This document shows positions 1 through 10,099 of a DNA stretch of 64,000 nt, piece by piece. Made by a program: the position numbers and the translations under genes. Source of the stretch: Symsagittifera roscoffensis (taxonomy: Eukaryota; Xenacoelomorpha; Acoela; Convolutidae); the NCBI RefSeq assembly GCF_963678635.1, contig NC_087069.1, positions 29,366,776 to 29,430,775 of the forward strand, written 5' to 3'. Every line of letters starts with the position of its first letter. Position 1 is the stretch's first letter. A model generated the notes under the pieces. The model was not told the DNA's origin, searched no databases, and saw only the letters and a list, made by a program, of their open reading frames with translations.

Positions 1-669
1 TTGTTCACTACTCTCTGGCAGAAGTTCAGTTGCGCGGTACTGACCGTTTGCACGGTGCCAATGAACGCAAGAAGCCTAACAGCATCAGGAAGAAGGCACA
101 ACGAGGGAGTCATGAGATGGAACAACATCTTGAGAAACCTAGCAAATCGAAATGCCGGAAGAATGATCCTCATGGACATTGAACATGAATTGAGAGCCAT
201 GGATCAAGCCAGACTGACCACGGATGGCATTCACTTCGACAGCATCGAAGGACAGGCTTGGTTGAATCGAGTCTTCCAAGAACGGTTGGATGAGCTGGAA
301 GCAGAACTCTTTGACACAGGAGTGCTGAAGGAAGAGGGAACGGTGAGTGATACGGTGATCACCACCTTTGTGCCTCCTAATCTGGAAACACGATTGGGTA
401 CGGTCCCAGCCGTCATAAATTACCGGCAACAAAGCTCCAGTGAACCAGGTCGAAGAACAGACGTGCAGGATCGGTTGGGAGAAGCACCGATGAGGAGGCC
501 AATTCATCCTAGGAGAAGGATAGGACCTGTCAGCCAACCAATCGAAGAAGTCGCAGGCACATCTAGATCGGATACTAGATCGGAGACGACGAGTACCAGC
601 CGAGAGGAGAGACCGAGCAGAGGTTCATTGTTGTGGTCTCGATCCATACCGTCTCCCTGGCATATATGA
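1..669 (+). CDS. Element ORF A, 5'-truncated, SGNH/GDSL-hydrolase-like C-terminal half
   Basis: The frame is open from the window edge to TGA at 667-669, so the protein begins upstream of base 1. Around residues 15-110 it resembles the second half of an SGNH/GDSL-type hydrolase fold: a hydrophobic strand ending near VPMNAR, an amphipathic helix, and then a T-x-DGIHF motif at about residues 74-79. DGIH fits the family's block-V D-x-x-H catalytic pair. The last ~90 residues are Arg/Ser/Thr-rich and probably disordered. The stop codon overlaps the ATG of the next frame by an ATGA junction. The fold is a family inference from motifs. Esterase activity is not shown, because the GDS nucleophile block would lie outside the window. 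Alternatively it may be a structural or accessory protein that reuses the fold. Confidence 0.55.
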   Translation: MFTTLWQKFSCAVLTVCTVPMNARSLTASGRRHNEGVMRWNNILRNLANRNAGRMILMDIEHELRAMDQARLTTDGIHFDSIEGQAWLNRVFQERLDELEAELFDTGVLKEEGTVSDTVITTFVPPNLETRLGTVPAVINYRQQSSSEPGRRTDVQDRLGEAPMRRPIHPRRRIGPVSQPIEEVAGTSRSDTRSETTSTSREERPSRGSLLWSRSIPSPWHI

Positions 670-3600
670 AAGACGAACTGATGAAGCTGGACCTACAAAG
701 AATAAGCTTCATTGAAGATGCAAGGAGGATGCTGAATGGAGCGACGCTATCCGTCAGCAGATTATACTCAATAACCGGCGTAGACTGGTTGATAGCCGCT
801 AGCAAAAATTTCAGCTCCACGACGGCCTTGAGATTTGCCGATTTGGAGGGACTGCCCTCCAACAACACAATGGGACCTGTGAATGCAAGACCGTTGCAAG
901 ATGTGAGATTGAACCATGATGAGAGGAATCGTGAAGAAAGACCAGGAAGATTCCTGACGGCGAGAGCGCCGATTGGACAACACGTGAAGATATTTAGGCA
1001 ACTGACGACACCACCTGGTCATGTGAAGGAGAGAGTGTACCCAAAACTAGTGAACCAAGATGGTGATGCCCAGAGATATGGCGGATTGACAGCAATAAAG
1101 AAAGATGAGACCATCTTCGCCGCCTACGACAAAGCAGAGATGAGAAAGGCCAAAATCATGGTAGTAGCGAATTCAGAGTTCGTGTACACCTCTAAGTCTT
1201 TGTTTTGGCCGGACGTCATAATGCTGGCCGCAGTTGACCTAGACCTATTGCAATCAGTGTCATTGGCTATAGGGGTGCAAAGGCAGACAGAAATGAACCC
1301 GATAACGATTGTGTTTGCTGGCATCAATGACCATCTACACAGTAGAGGTTTTCTGAGCAGGCTCAGAGATCCTGCAACAGCAGAAAACGCAGTATGGCCA
1401 GCGATAAAAGACATCCTGGAGTCGATGGGTGAAGTGGTGGATGCGACGAAGGAGGGATAATTCAATAAAGTGACGTTGAGAGTAGTATTTGCGTTGTCTC
1501 CGGGATATGCACATCTCCCGGATGGACTGAAATTTGTGTATGCAATGGTAGCCTTACTTTCGGAAGGGAAATATGATGTGATCATATCAGCCCCGAATCG
1601 CATGATAGAAATGGAGAACCTGAGGCCACTTAAGGCTGAACTGCCTGCAGTATGGTCAGATATCTCAAACGCGATGAGAGGATTCAAGGACCACGCGCTA
1701 CACATGTTAGTGTTGGACGAAGTGCTGGGGTTGGAACTGTCCAACTTCAGTCGGCAACTCAAACTGAAACCAGGAATAGATGACGACCATCGAGTGATCA
1801 CGGCAATGTCCAACGACTTGTGGTTCCGAGCAATGGAAGTGGCGAGTGAAGACACGAGAAGAAAGAATTCACTGGAGACGAGAGCTCATCTGGAGGCGAT
1901 GGTGCTGAGAACCAAGCCGGAAGTAAACCAGTGGCTACACCTGAATCCTAGAGTAGCGGCATTGGGTGCAGATGCTTTTCAGCAAGGCCCCGTAATGATC
2001 ACGAAGATACATGCCTAATTGTTGAAGGAGGTGAACCTGGCGGAAAATGCCGGAGAAAAGACCGCTGAGTTCGTGAACATAATGTGTCAGATTACTCTGG
2101 AAACCTTCTGGACTCAGGAAGTGATTGGACAGGAGGGATTTGAAAGGACAGACAGCATGCTAGAAGGGTTGGGAGCCGGATGGACCGCGTCCTTCTTGGC
2201 AAAAGTTTACCCGAAAGTCTCGCACTATTTGATAAAAGAATTCCTCCAAGCAGTAGTGAAAGTATCGATAGTGGAATTAATAGCCTTGTTCGTGACATTC
2301 GGAGCGGAGAGTTTCGTGAAAGGACCGGCGATACTGCTTACGGATGGAATACAGAACCTGCGACTAGATGGACTTCTGACATTGATCGCAATAACCCACG
2401 GAAACTTGGGAGGACTAATGAAACTGGCACGTTGTCCAGAGCAGATGAAAGAGAGAGTGAGGAACCTGGATATGAAGAAATCCACGGACTCGTGGAACAA
2501 AATAAGAGACCTGAGACACACTCTTATCCAATATCTCTTGCAGCAAAATCGCTTTGGAACCGGAGAAGACGAAACAATTGATAGAGAGGAAGATGTTAGA
2601 CGACATGTTGGAGGCATGCCGCTATTAACAGATCTGAGCTTGGCTATGAGGACCGATCCCTTGGCGCTGATCAGAGGAGTCACGGAGTTCGTGACAGTGA
2701 TCTATGGACCAGCAGTCACCTTTGCGTTCCCTGACGTTAAAGTGGAAGCATATAGGAGGTCGGTGCTGCACCTGAACCTCATATCGGCAGTGGACGGTAG
2801 TACACTGAACTGGTGTGAGCAGCACACACTGCGGGAGCTCATGAGCGAAGATCTGTTGTTTGCGAAAATATCGGAGCCGGAGATGACAGTCATCAATTTT
2901 GACGATCACTTCTGTGACCGCATGGGAGAAGTAGAAAGAGGACACATCGAGGTGTTTCCAAAGCTTTGGAATCTGAGGCCCTATGACAAAACGAATGGTG
3001 AAATGACCAGAGTGCCTCGTCTCACAGCAGCCTATCACAAAGTGAGAGAAGAGACGAAGGACTGGGGCGATTACAAGAAGCTACCGGAGGCAATCCCTGA
3101 ATTCCCTCTGATAAGAAGGATGCTGCTCGGAGCAGTCTCCGTAGTACAAACTCCTAGATTGAGAGCATTCGAAACCAATGAAAGGAGAGTAGGGAATTTC
3201 TCGGTGACGATGGATCCATACTTTGTGGGGAGAAATGCCTCCGTGTTACAGTACACACGATTTGCGTACACGGATCAAGCGACGAGAAGGCGAATAAGCA
3301 ACGTCGCTACTCCCAAGCCTGGAAGATTTGATGAGGAATGGAAGGGACTAGACTTAGCTCCGATGAGAATGAGAGGCAGGACTGAATTGCCTGAAGCCTC
3401 ATTAATCCTGACCAGTGTGAGAAAGGAGATGAAAGTTGGAGGAATATTGCAAACGAGAACCTTCCTAGCACCCTTCGGCTGCGAAGAAATCAAAGTGGTC
3501 CATGGAGAAGAGGAAGATAAATCGGCCGGTACATTGCTCATACCGAGATTCCAGGAAGAAGCCGACAATGACGAACAAGGACCATCGAGCTCGAATAAGG

Positions 3601-3827
3601 ATAAATCAGAAGGAGATGACGGACAGGATGGAAGCCGTCAGACGGAAGAACCCATGCAACAAGATCAAGCTGGTGGGGAAGACGACAGGGCATCGACAGG
3701 AGGAACATCCAGCCTGGATTTCAATATCTTCAGTGATCTTGAGAATAATGCAGACACGTTGGAAACGACTGAGCCAGCGGATGAAGGCATCTCGACAATG
3801 GAACCTCTGGAACCTTTGAGGAAATGA
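666..3827 (+). pseudogene. Element ORF B, long protein with SGNH-like domain, broken by two in-frame TAA stops
   Basis: One reading frame runs from ATG 666 to TGA 3825-3827. It is interrupted only by TAA at 1458-1460 and TAA at 2016-2018, and the frame is unchanged across both. Before the first stop, a strand-rich segment ends in FAGINDH, a good match to the G-x-N-D block III of SGNH hydrolases. After it, the same domain style continues (VVFALSPGYAHLPDG, then a DDDH tetrad). The C-terminal ~450 residues (from 2019) have no family I recognise and end in a Glu/Asp/Gln/Ser-rich acidic tail. The start overlaps ORF A and the end overlaps ORF C, both through ATGA. The stops suggest a decaying copy, but two programmed read-through sites cannot be excluded from one copy. 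The purine-rich codon use with many AGA/AGG arginines differs from the host genes further along. Confidence 0.55.
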
Positions 3828-5398
3828 AACGGAATTTGCCGGAGAGCAGCTCTCCTGGCAATTCAAGAAATAACGACCAGAGAATCCTCATGGAATCACC
3901 TCGGAGGAGAAGAATAGAGGCCTCAGCCAGAGTACCTTTCTTGGGAACGCTGCCCGAAGAAGAATGGGAAGTACATCACCGAGACCACGAGAGTAGGACG
4001 GGATGTAAGCTGGACAGAGTGGCGTTCATGGAAGAAGTCTGGACTGTGATTCAGAGCTATGGGACCCAGTCCATTCTCAAAACAGGTCTCAATCAACCCT
4101 TAATGAGAGAAGTACTTGACAAGCTTGATGAGTGTGAAGGGAGACTGAGTGAGTTATTGATCGACTCAGCCACTGATGAGAGTGAAGCGAATTCTCCCAT
4201 CAAGATGACACCGCAGGACGATGAAGGAGAAGTGGTGTATCTGTCAAGAACCAGGAGAGGGACGATGCGATCGAAAATGGTGATTGATAAAATCAATGCG
4301 ATGAAAATGAAGTTAGGCAGCAGAGTGATGCCGAGGAGAGTTGGAAAGACGAAGGTGGATTCAGAAATATCGATGAAGGCTGGTAACACAGCAAAAAGGA
4401 AGCGAGTCGAGGAGGTCATGGATTTGGGGCAAGGTGATTATCAATTGTCTGGCACAGATAGAATATTAACCGATATAGCGATGGTGCCACCCATTCTCAT
4501 GGCGGGGATAAAGTCAACCGGTTATAAATCCAAAAGGAGTGACCGCACTCTGACTGGAGCAACGTTAGAAATGGAAATACTCAGCCAATGTGGAGAGAGC
4601 AAAATGAAAGACTTCAAGCCATCTCCCATGAATCATGGAAAGGGAAGTGTCACAGGACAACTAACACCAGTGGAATACAACCGGCTAACCGTGTCGGAGA
4701 CAGTGTCGATAGATGAACCCACCGGTGGATACATGGAGATGTTGGAATGCCGAAACTCGGCTAGAGGGTATGTAATGGCCCTGGAAGAGGAAAAAGCCAT
4801 AGAGGGTTATCTGGAAATGATGTTGCAAGGCACCACCCTCAAGCAGAAGGCGTATGGAACCTTGGCGTCGTCTGACGTAGAGTCGGAGACGATCGAGCAG
4901 TTAGTGAGCCTTCCATGGAAAGCAGTAGTATTGAGGTATTTCGAAGAAGAAATGAGGACTACGCCAAGAATACATGCTCTCGTGGCAGTACCTTACGTAA
5001 GGACAGAATTACAACTCAGGTTCGCCTGGTGCATGATGGGACTGACTCGCGAAGAATATGACTCAGAGGAAAGAAAAAGGTCAAAAGAAGAAAAGGTGTT
5101 CCTTATGACGAATCTGAGGGATCTGATAGTCCAGGAGGGAGCAGCAGTAGCGTGTGCGAAGCGGAGAGATGCTCTCTGTTTCATTCGATTCCTGATAGAA
5201 CAGATTTCAGTACCTGCATTAAACACTTGTGTTAAAATGTTGAGGGAAGGCGATGAGCGAACGAAAGCCTTGTTCTTGCTAGCACTGCTGGACCTGCAGC
5301 AAAGTAAACCGATGAGGGTGAACATGAAAGAACCTGAAGAATTGGAACCCATGAAAAAGATAGACGAGATCAGGGGAGATTCTCAAACAAGGAGTTGA
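3824..5398 (+). CDS. Element ORF C, uncharacterised 524-residue protein
   Basis: This is an uninterrupted frame from ATG 3824 to TGA 5396-5398. The ATG shares A-T-G-A with the stop of ORF B, so it is spaced for coupled termination-reinitiation. The N-terminal third is highly charged and polar, with a basic AKRKR patch near residue 190 that could be a nuclear-localisation or nucleic-acid-binding signal. The C-terminal ~200 residues are helical and leucine-rich, ending in acidic and basic stretches. I recognise no enzyme motif. Its role is unknown; from position and charge it could be a nucleocapsid-like or phosphoprotein-like factor, but that is only a guess. Confidence 0.5.
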   Translation: MKRNLPESSSPGNSRNNDQRILMESPRRRRIEASARVPFLGTLPEEEWEVHHRDHESRTGCKLDRVAFMEEVWTVIQSYGTQSILKTGLNQPLMREVLDKLDECEGRLSELLIDSATDESEANSPIKMTPQDDEGEVVYLSRTRRGTMRSKMVIDKINAMKMKLGSRVMPRRVGKTKVDSEISMKAGNTAKRKRVEEVMDLGQGDYQLSGTDRILTDIAMVPPILMAGIKSTGYKSKRSDRTLTGATLEMEILSQCGESKMKDFKPSPMNHGKGSVTGQLTPVEYNRLTVSETVSIDEPTGGYMEMLECRNSARGYVMALEEEKAIEGYLEMMLQGTTLKQKAYGTLASSDVESETIEQLVSLPWKAVVLRYFEEEMRTTPRIHALVAVPYVRTELQLRFAWCMMGLTREEYDSEERKRSKEEKVFLMTNLRDLIVQEGAAVACAKRRDALCFIRFLIEQISVPALNTCVKMLREGDERTKALFLLALLDLQQSKPMRVNMKEPEELEPMKKIDEIRGDSQTRS

Positions 5399-7407
5399 GA
5401 CTCACTAAAGAATCTATGGGAGCATTGCCGAAATCCAGTGAATACTGTGGACCGATCAAGAAGAAGTCATATAGCTACGTATCTGGGATCATAGGGATAG
5501 CGTACAACCCTTTCCTGAGTGAAGACATACGTGACTGCTTCTTTGATTATGAGCAGGCGGTGTTACTAAGATTCTGGACGTCCAGAATTGTAACGATCAA
5601 GAGCGTTAACAATCCACAGGCCAAATTGGGACTGGTCTTGGAAGAAGAGGTAACTGCACCTTCAGTACCAAAATCCGACAAGAGAGTGGAGTTTGGGTTG
5701 GGATTCTCAGATGAATTACTGAGAACGAGCTTGATGGCAGTGTGGGAATTGATGAGGCCATCATGGTGTCCTAGTCCCAACGCTGACTCAATATTACGGG
5801 CGACACAAGACGTACAGAGGGAACTGAATGCCGACTGTAACCTGCGTGACCTCAACATCATATATAATGTGATGATAACAGCCTCTAAGAACAACGGAGA
5901 AGATAAAGTGGAGTTGCCTGGCTGGGGACCAGAAGACTGGGTCAAACCTGGTAGCTGTCTGGCGGAAGTCTGTGGACTAGAGGGTCACGTTTGTGGAAGT
6001 CTAGACTGTGTGAAAACCCTGGAGAAACAACACAAGCAATTGACAGTATTGTTTGGAAATGTAGTGATGAAAGCAAGAACGGAAGCGGAACTGATAGCAG
6101 ATTGCCATGGAGGAACCGATGTGAATCTAGTGACAGCACTAGGATTCTACAGCATGTTTGGTTCTTTAGAGTCACTATTGAATCTAGAACAGAAACATGA
6201 GATGGTCACAGCCATCAGCGTAGAAGTATTCCCAGGAGTTCTGCAGACTGAGCAGAAGTATATAGGAAAATGGAGGGAAGCAATTGAAACAGAGATGAAC
6301 ATCAGACACAGCGAAACTTATTGTAGACCATCAGGAGCACGATATTTGGTGGGTTCAACGTTGGCTCCAATGTGCAAGAGCAGGTATCCTGTACATTTCG
6401 TAGCTGTGGACGTGAAGAGTACAAGAACGATTGTGGATCAAGCCTTCTCAGTGCCGAAGTGTGTGAGATTGGCGAGAATGTCTGAAAAATCTTACGAGTT
6501 ACTATGTAAGATGTTCTCAGCAGTCCCAGAGAGAACCAAAGAAGAATTGGAGTCAATACTAGGGAAGAAGTTCATGGGATATGTGAGCGGGAACTTCAGT
6601 GACTTTGAGAAACAGAAAGAGAGAGGATCGACTGTCACAGATTACAATGCAGTAGATGAGAATGATGAAATCCACCGAGTGATGATGGAAGTGGAACCAT
6701 TGCTGGAAGCCTCGGGAAAACGTAATTGGAGGAGCATCATGTTGACGCATGATGAGTTTCCTTGCCACTGCTTGCTGCAGACCTGGTGGTATCCCAAGCG
6801 TAGTAATCTGATGTTGATCTGGGACTCTGGAGAGCTGCTCTCCATGGGTTTACCAGATTCATCACAGCCCGTAACGATAGTGATAGTGGGAGTTATGATG
6901 GCGATACGATGGCTGGAAGCTCATGTGAGAGAAAATAATAGACAGGAGGCACCGACGAGAGAACAATTGCGGAAGTTAGATTGTCTAAAAGATTTAGATC
7001 TTTTTGAGACAATGTGCAAAGTTCTAAACATTCCGATGGAAGTGAAGAAGATATGGGTGAGAAATCGATTAATGCCATGGTTCAGAGCCAACATGACTGC
7101 ATGGTTGTACGAGTATGCGAAAAAGCATATGTCGAAGCACGGCAGGGTGTACAGTGAATATCAGCTGGACATTGGGGCAGGAGCTTTCAAGCGAGCTCTC
7201 GTGACTCATCGGAATGCAGTGACCACCGCTGTGAAGAAAATTTCCAGGACGAGTGAGCGTAGTGGAAATGAGAAGGCAGAGATGCTGAAAGAAGATCTGG
7301 AGAGAAACGTGACGTTGTGTCTCCACAACAGCTTCTGCAGGAACAGAGAATCCAACGTGGATCCCCTACCTTGTTGTAAACAAAGGGTGGAAGAACAGAA
7401 GTGTTAG
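5395..7407 (+). CDS. Element ORF D, uncharacterised ~670-residue protein
   Basis: The frame is open to TAG at 7405-7407. The overlap with ORF C reads TTGA (5395-5398) where the two upstream junctions read ATGA, so the original ATG has probably mutated to TTG. The first in-frame ATG is at 5416. The protein is globular-looking, with scattered cysteines, including a CGLEGHVCGSLDC cluster near residue 200 and a CCKQ pair near the end. A hydrophobic segment (PVTIVIVGVMMAIRWL) lies near residue 500 and could be a buried helix or a weak membrane segment. I do not recognise the family and see no polymerase, protease or integrase motif. It is the last frame of the cassette and is followed by AT-rich non-coding DNA with polyadenylation-like signals. 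Confidence 0.5.
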   Translation: MRLTKESMGALPKSSEYCGPIKKKSYSYVSGIIGIAYNPFLSEDIRDCFFDYEQAVLLRFWTSRIVTIKSVNNPQAKLGLVLEEEVTAPSVPKSDKRVEFGLGFSDELLRTSLMAVWELMRPSWCPSPNADSILRATQDVQRELNADCNLRDLNIIYNVMITASKNNGEDKVELPGWGPEDWVKPGSCLAEVCGLEGHVCGSLDCVKTLEKQHKQLTVLFGNVVMKARTEAELIADCHGGTDVNLVTALGFYSMFGSLESLLNLEQKHEMVTAISVEVFPGVLQTEQKYIGKWREAIETEMNIRHSETYCRPSGARYLVGSTLAPMCKSRYPVHFVAVDVKSTRTIVDQAFSVPKCVRLARMSEKSYELLCKMFSAVPERTKEELESILGKKFMGYVSGNFSDFEKQKERGSTVTDYNAVDENDEIHRVMMEVEPLLEASGKRNWRSIMLTHDEFPCHCLLQTWWYPKRSNLMLIWDSGELLSMGLPDSSQPVTIVIVGVMMAIRWLEAHVRENNRQEAPTREQLRKLDCLKDLDLFETMCKVLNIPMEVKKIWVRNRLMPWFRANMTAWLYEYAKKHMSKHGRVYSEYQLDIGAGAFKRALVTHRNAVTTAVKKISRTSERSGNEKAEMLKEDLERNVTLCLHNSFCRNRESNVDPLPCCKQRVEEQKC

Positions 7408-7540
7408 AGGACGGCCTCCAGCAGCGTCAGGATTGCTAACGATGTGTTACAAGATACGGAGACTGAGAGTGCAGAGTCAGTGTCACAGTAGGAAGACATG
7501 GAACATTGACGGATGGCCGAAGGACAAGATGAAAGAAGAA

Positions 7541-7562
7541 TTTAGAAGTTTTAGAACTTCTA
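7541..7562 (+). other. Perfect 9-bp stem-loop downstream of element ORF D
   Basis: The arms TTAGAAGTT and AACTTCTAA are separated by TTAG. It lies 134 nt past the last stop, inside a very purine-rich tract (about 7525-7606). It may be an RNA 3' structure of the element; the tract itself could serve as a polypurine primer if this is an LTR element. Confidence 0.4.
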
Positions 7563-7607
7563 AACGACGAAAAAAGAAGAGAACAAAGGAGTGGTGAAGA
7601 AAAGTTA

Positions 7608-8983
7608 AAACTCAGAATTGTTTTATGTGTGTGAAAAACTCAAGTGAGAAACCAAGCAACCAAGTTGTAATTGAAAACTGAAACATTTAGTTGAGTTTTG
7701 AAGTTGTTGCATTTATAAATTTGCATTTTGATTTTAGTTGAAGTGGCTTTAGAGACACTCACTTATTATTTATTTGGAAAGGCTTAAGTGAAGGAGTATA
7801 TTTAAATATTCCAGCCTGCATGACTGTTTTTAATCAGCTAGGAGAACTGATCACTTTGTGGTGACATGGAAGGCTTGAGTAATCTCTCGAAGAGGGAGAT
7901 TGTTTCATTGTTCTTTCTAACCACAAAGTTTCTTAGTTTTAATATTCAGGACAATAAACAAGCAAGATTTCCGAAGGGAAGGAGCATAGTAGGATAATTT
8001 TAGCTTGTTGGTTGGCAGGACTGTCCTGCAAGCCAATACCTTTTAAATCTAAGAGAAAAAGTTTCAATCGGGACATTGACATTGGAAGTCAGAAAATATA
8101 TTTTATCTTAGGTCATATCCTCAATGTGCAGATTAATGAGAGAATTTGAAGGCTATAGTGATGTAGTATGATGCCATTTATATTCTGCAGTGAGTCGATG
8201 TGACGTGGATAAAAGTAATTTCGTGCATTTTGTAAATTCTGTTCGATGACACTGTAACCATTTTACGAACATTGCGTGATTCAATGAGGACATTGACCGG
8301 ACTGTCCGGGGAGTATGTGACATTCGACCAGAATATGAAAAATGCAATCTCTGCAGAATTCGGAATTTTAGCAGTAAGCCTTCCGGATTGGTGGTTTTTA
8401 GTAACTAAAGGCGTTATTGGAACGTTTAGCCAAAAGGTGAGGGCTGGAATATTCTAGTATTTTAAAATTTCAAAAATTCGAATGATGACGTCACATTTCT
8501 GAGAAATGCTGAAACGGCCATTTTAACGAAAATTGAGAGAAAAAACAGAACAACAACATTAGTTGCGCTAACGAGAACAACTTCATCGAAATTGAAGAAA
8601 TCGAAATTGAAGAAGACGACAACGAATTGCAGAGAACGTTCCGGGTTGCAACTATTGTGCTGCTACAATAGTTGCAAGGCCGTTGCGAGCAACGGTGAAG
8701 GGTGGAGACCAGCCTTCCGTGTTATCGTGAAATCGAAGTTAAGGAGCTTGATTCACCGGATTCAAAAATTCGGAAGGGTCTCGGGACTGAAACTTTTAAC
8801 CTGTTATATAAACTTTTAGCATCCTGTCATGTCCTGACTTGAATTTAATTGATATTTGGATTAGTTTTGACAAGGATGAGGTGCTAAGAGTTGGGGGAAA
8901 GGGTTGATCCATCTTCGATGGAGATGATGATTTTTATCTACTGAACAAAAATAATAGTAATATAATAAGTAGTAGCCCTGTTT
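7608..8983. other. Non-coding 3' region of the cassette and following AT-rich DNA
   Basis: There is no convincing ORF here. Between 7845 and 7930 there is a loose inverted repeat (CTTTGTGGT/ACCACAAAG). An AATAAA lies near 7955 and the CAGGAC/GTCCTG hairpin near 8018-8030. From ~8450 on the sequence is ordinary AT-rich DNA with no recognised repeat. Confidence 0.4.
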
Positions 8984-9094
8984 TTAGGAATGACCTCGTG
9001 GTCTGGGGATACTGAAACCCAGCAATGAGCTCACTATTTTTGCATGTAATTCAGTTAATTTGAGCGTTCTGGTCGAAGCCGGAGAACAGTAACG

Positions 9095-9940
9095 TTTTTG
9101 TCGACCCGATGTTGGAAAAGACCACCGAAAAGTACTGGCTTGGTAGAGACGGTGAAAAACATGCAAAGCTCTGTTTAGACGCTGGCCAGTCGTCTTAAGA
9201 CTTAGTTTTGTTATCCGTCGATATGTATCTTCCGGGCGAATGTTACACCCAATGGTTGAACGTCATCCCGTGCAAAAGTTTAAGGTTAAAACTGTCGAAC
9301 CAACAACTCAGAATTGCAATAGGACTTCGATTAGGATCAAAAATATGCGAATGGCATAAATGCGTGTGCGGAAAGGACGTTCCCGAGGATGGTTGGCATG
9401 GTCTTTCTTGCCTCAAAAGTCAAAAGTGCAGGGAGATTCTCTAGGCATTCAAACCTGAATGCCCTTATAAAGCAGAGTCTATCATCTACTCACATTCCGT
9501 CTTTTTTAGAACCACGACACCTCTACAGGACCGATCAGAAGCGACCAGACGGATTGACGCTCGTTGCATGGGCTAATGGTAAGCAGCTCTTGTGAGATGT
9601 AACGGAAGTAGACTCCTCAGCTCCTTATAGGATTAATGCCGGGTCTGTTTGTAACCCTGGTACGGCTGCCGCTGAAGCGTAAGAGCAAAAAATTGACAAG
9701 TATAAAGATCTTGTAAATGATGGATATCTTTTTCAACCGATAGCTTTTGAAATTCAGGGCGCGGCCGGCCCCAGCACAGAAGTTTTTTGAGCAAGCTTTG
9801 TAAGAACCTAAGCATATGCACTGAGGAACCCAGAGCAGGCAGCTTTTTAAAACAGAGAATCTCCAACAGAGAATCTGGCAATACAGATTATCTGGCAATA
9901 CAGATTGCGAACGCCGCTTGCGTACTCGAGACAATAAATG
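9095..9940 (+). pseudogene. Retrotransposon polyprotein 3' fragment with PD-(D/E)XK-like nuclease end
   Basis: Translations in two frames join into one decayed domain. The first part (9208-9444) contains RIAIGLRLGSKICEWHKCVCG, a cysteine-bearing post-RT region (CxC, then HGLSC). After a frameshift near 9420 the chain continues with RHSNLNALIKQSL, then KRPDG and, after an in-frame TGA at 9595-9597, DVT. The KRPDG...DVT spacing fits the PD-(D/E)XK nuclease-like tail found at the C-terminus of some retroelement polymerases. The pieces up to ~9940 (IQIANAACVLETIND) look like the end of the same protein. The RT proper is absent, so this is a 5'-truncated, multiply mutated copy. The family assignment rests on motif memory only. 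Confidence 0.5.
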
Positions 9941-10099
9941 ACAAAATAACTTTCGACGAAATTTTTTACTTGTAACACTTGTATATTATATTATCTCGTG
10001 TCGAGTTGCTTATTGTTATTGAAGAAACGTAACCCGTATCGATTTTAATTGAAAAGGACTTAAACACTTGTCATCTTCTTATATCATTATCACTTCCAT

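Larger units (their letters stand above)
1..8020 (+). mobile_element. Polycistronic virus- or retroelement-like cassette with stop/start-coupled ORFs
   Basis: Four same-strand frames fill 1-7407 with no spacer, and each steps back by one nucleotide at the junction. Base composition and codon use differ from the rest of the window. Downstream, 7541-7562 is a perfect 9-bp hairpin (arms TTAGAAGTT/AACTTCTAA). Around 8018-8030 there is a second hairpin (CAGGAC/GTCCTG) just past an AATAAA at about 7955. No reverse transcriptase is present in the visible part. The 5' end lies outside the window, and I could not define an LTR or terminal repeat, so the boundary at ~8020 is approximate. Candidates are an LTR element with accessory genes, an endogenous viral element, or a new element type. 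Confidence 0.5.

Noticed and set aside
139-537. Minus-strand ORF opposite element ORF A
   Set aside because: It is the complement of a coding region and has no protein-like pattern.
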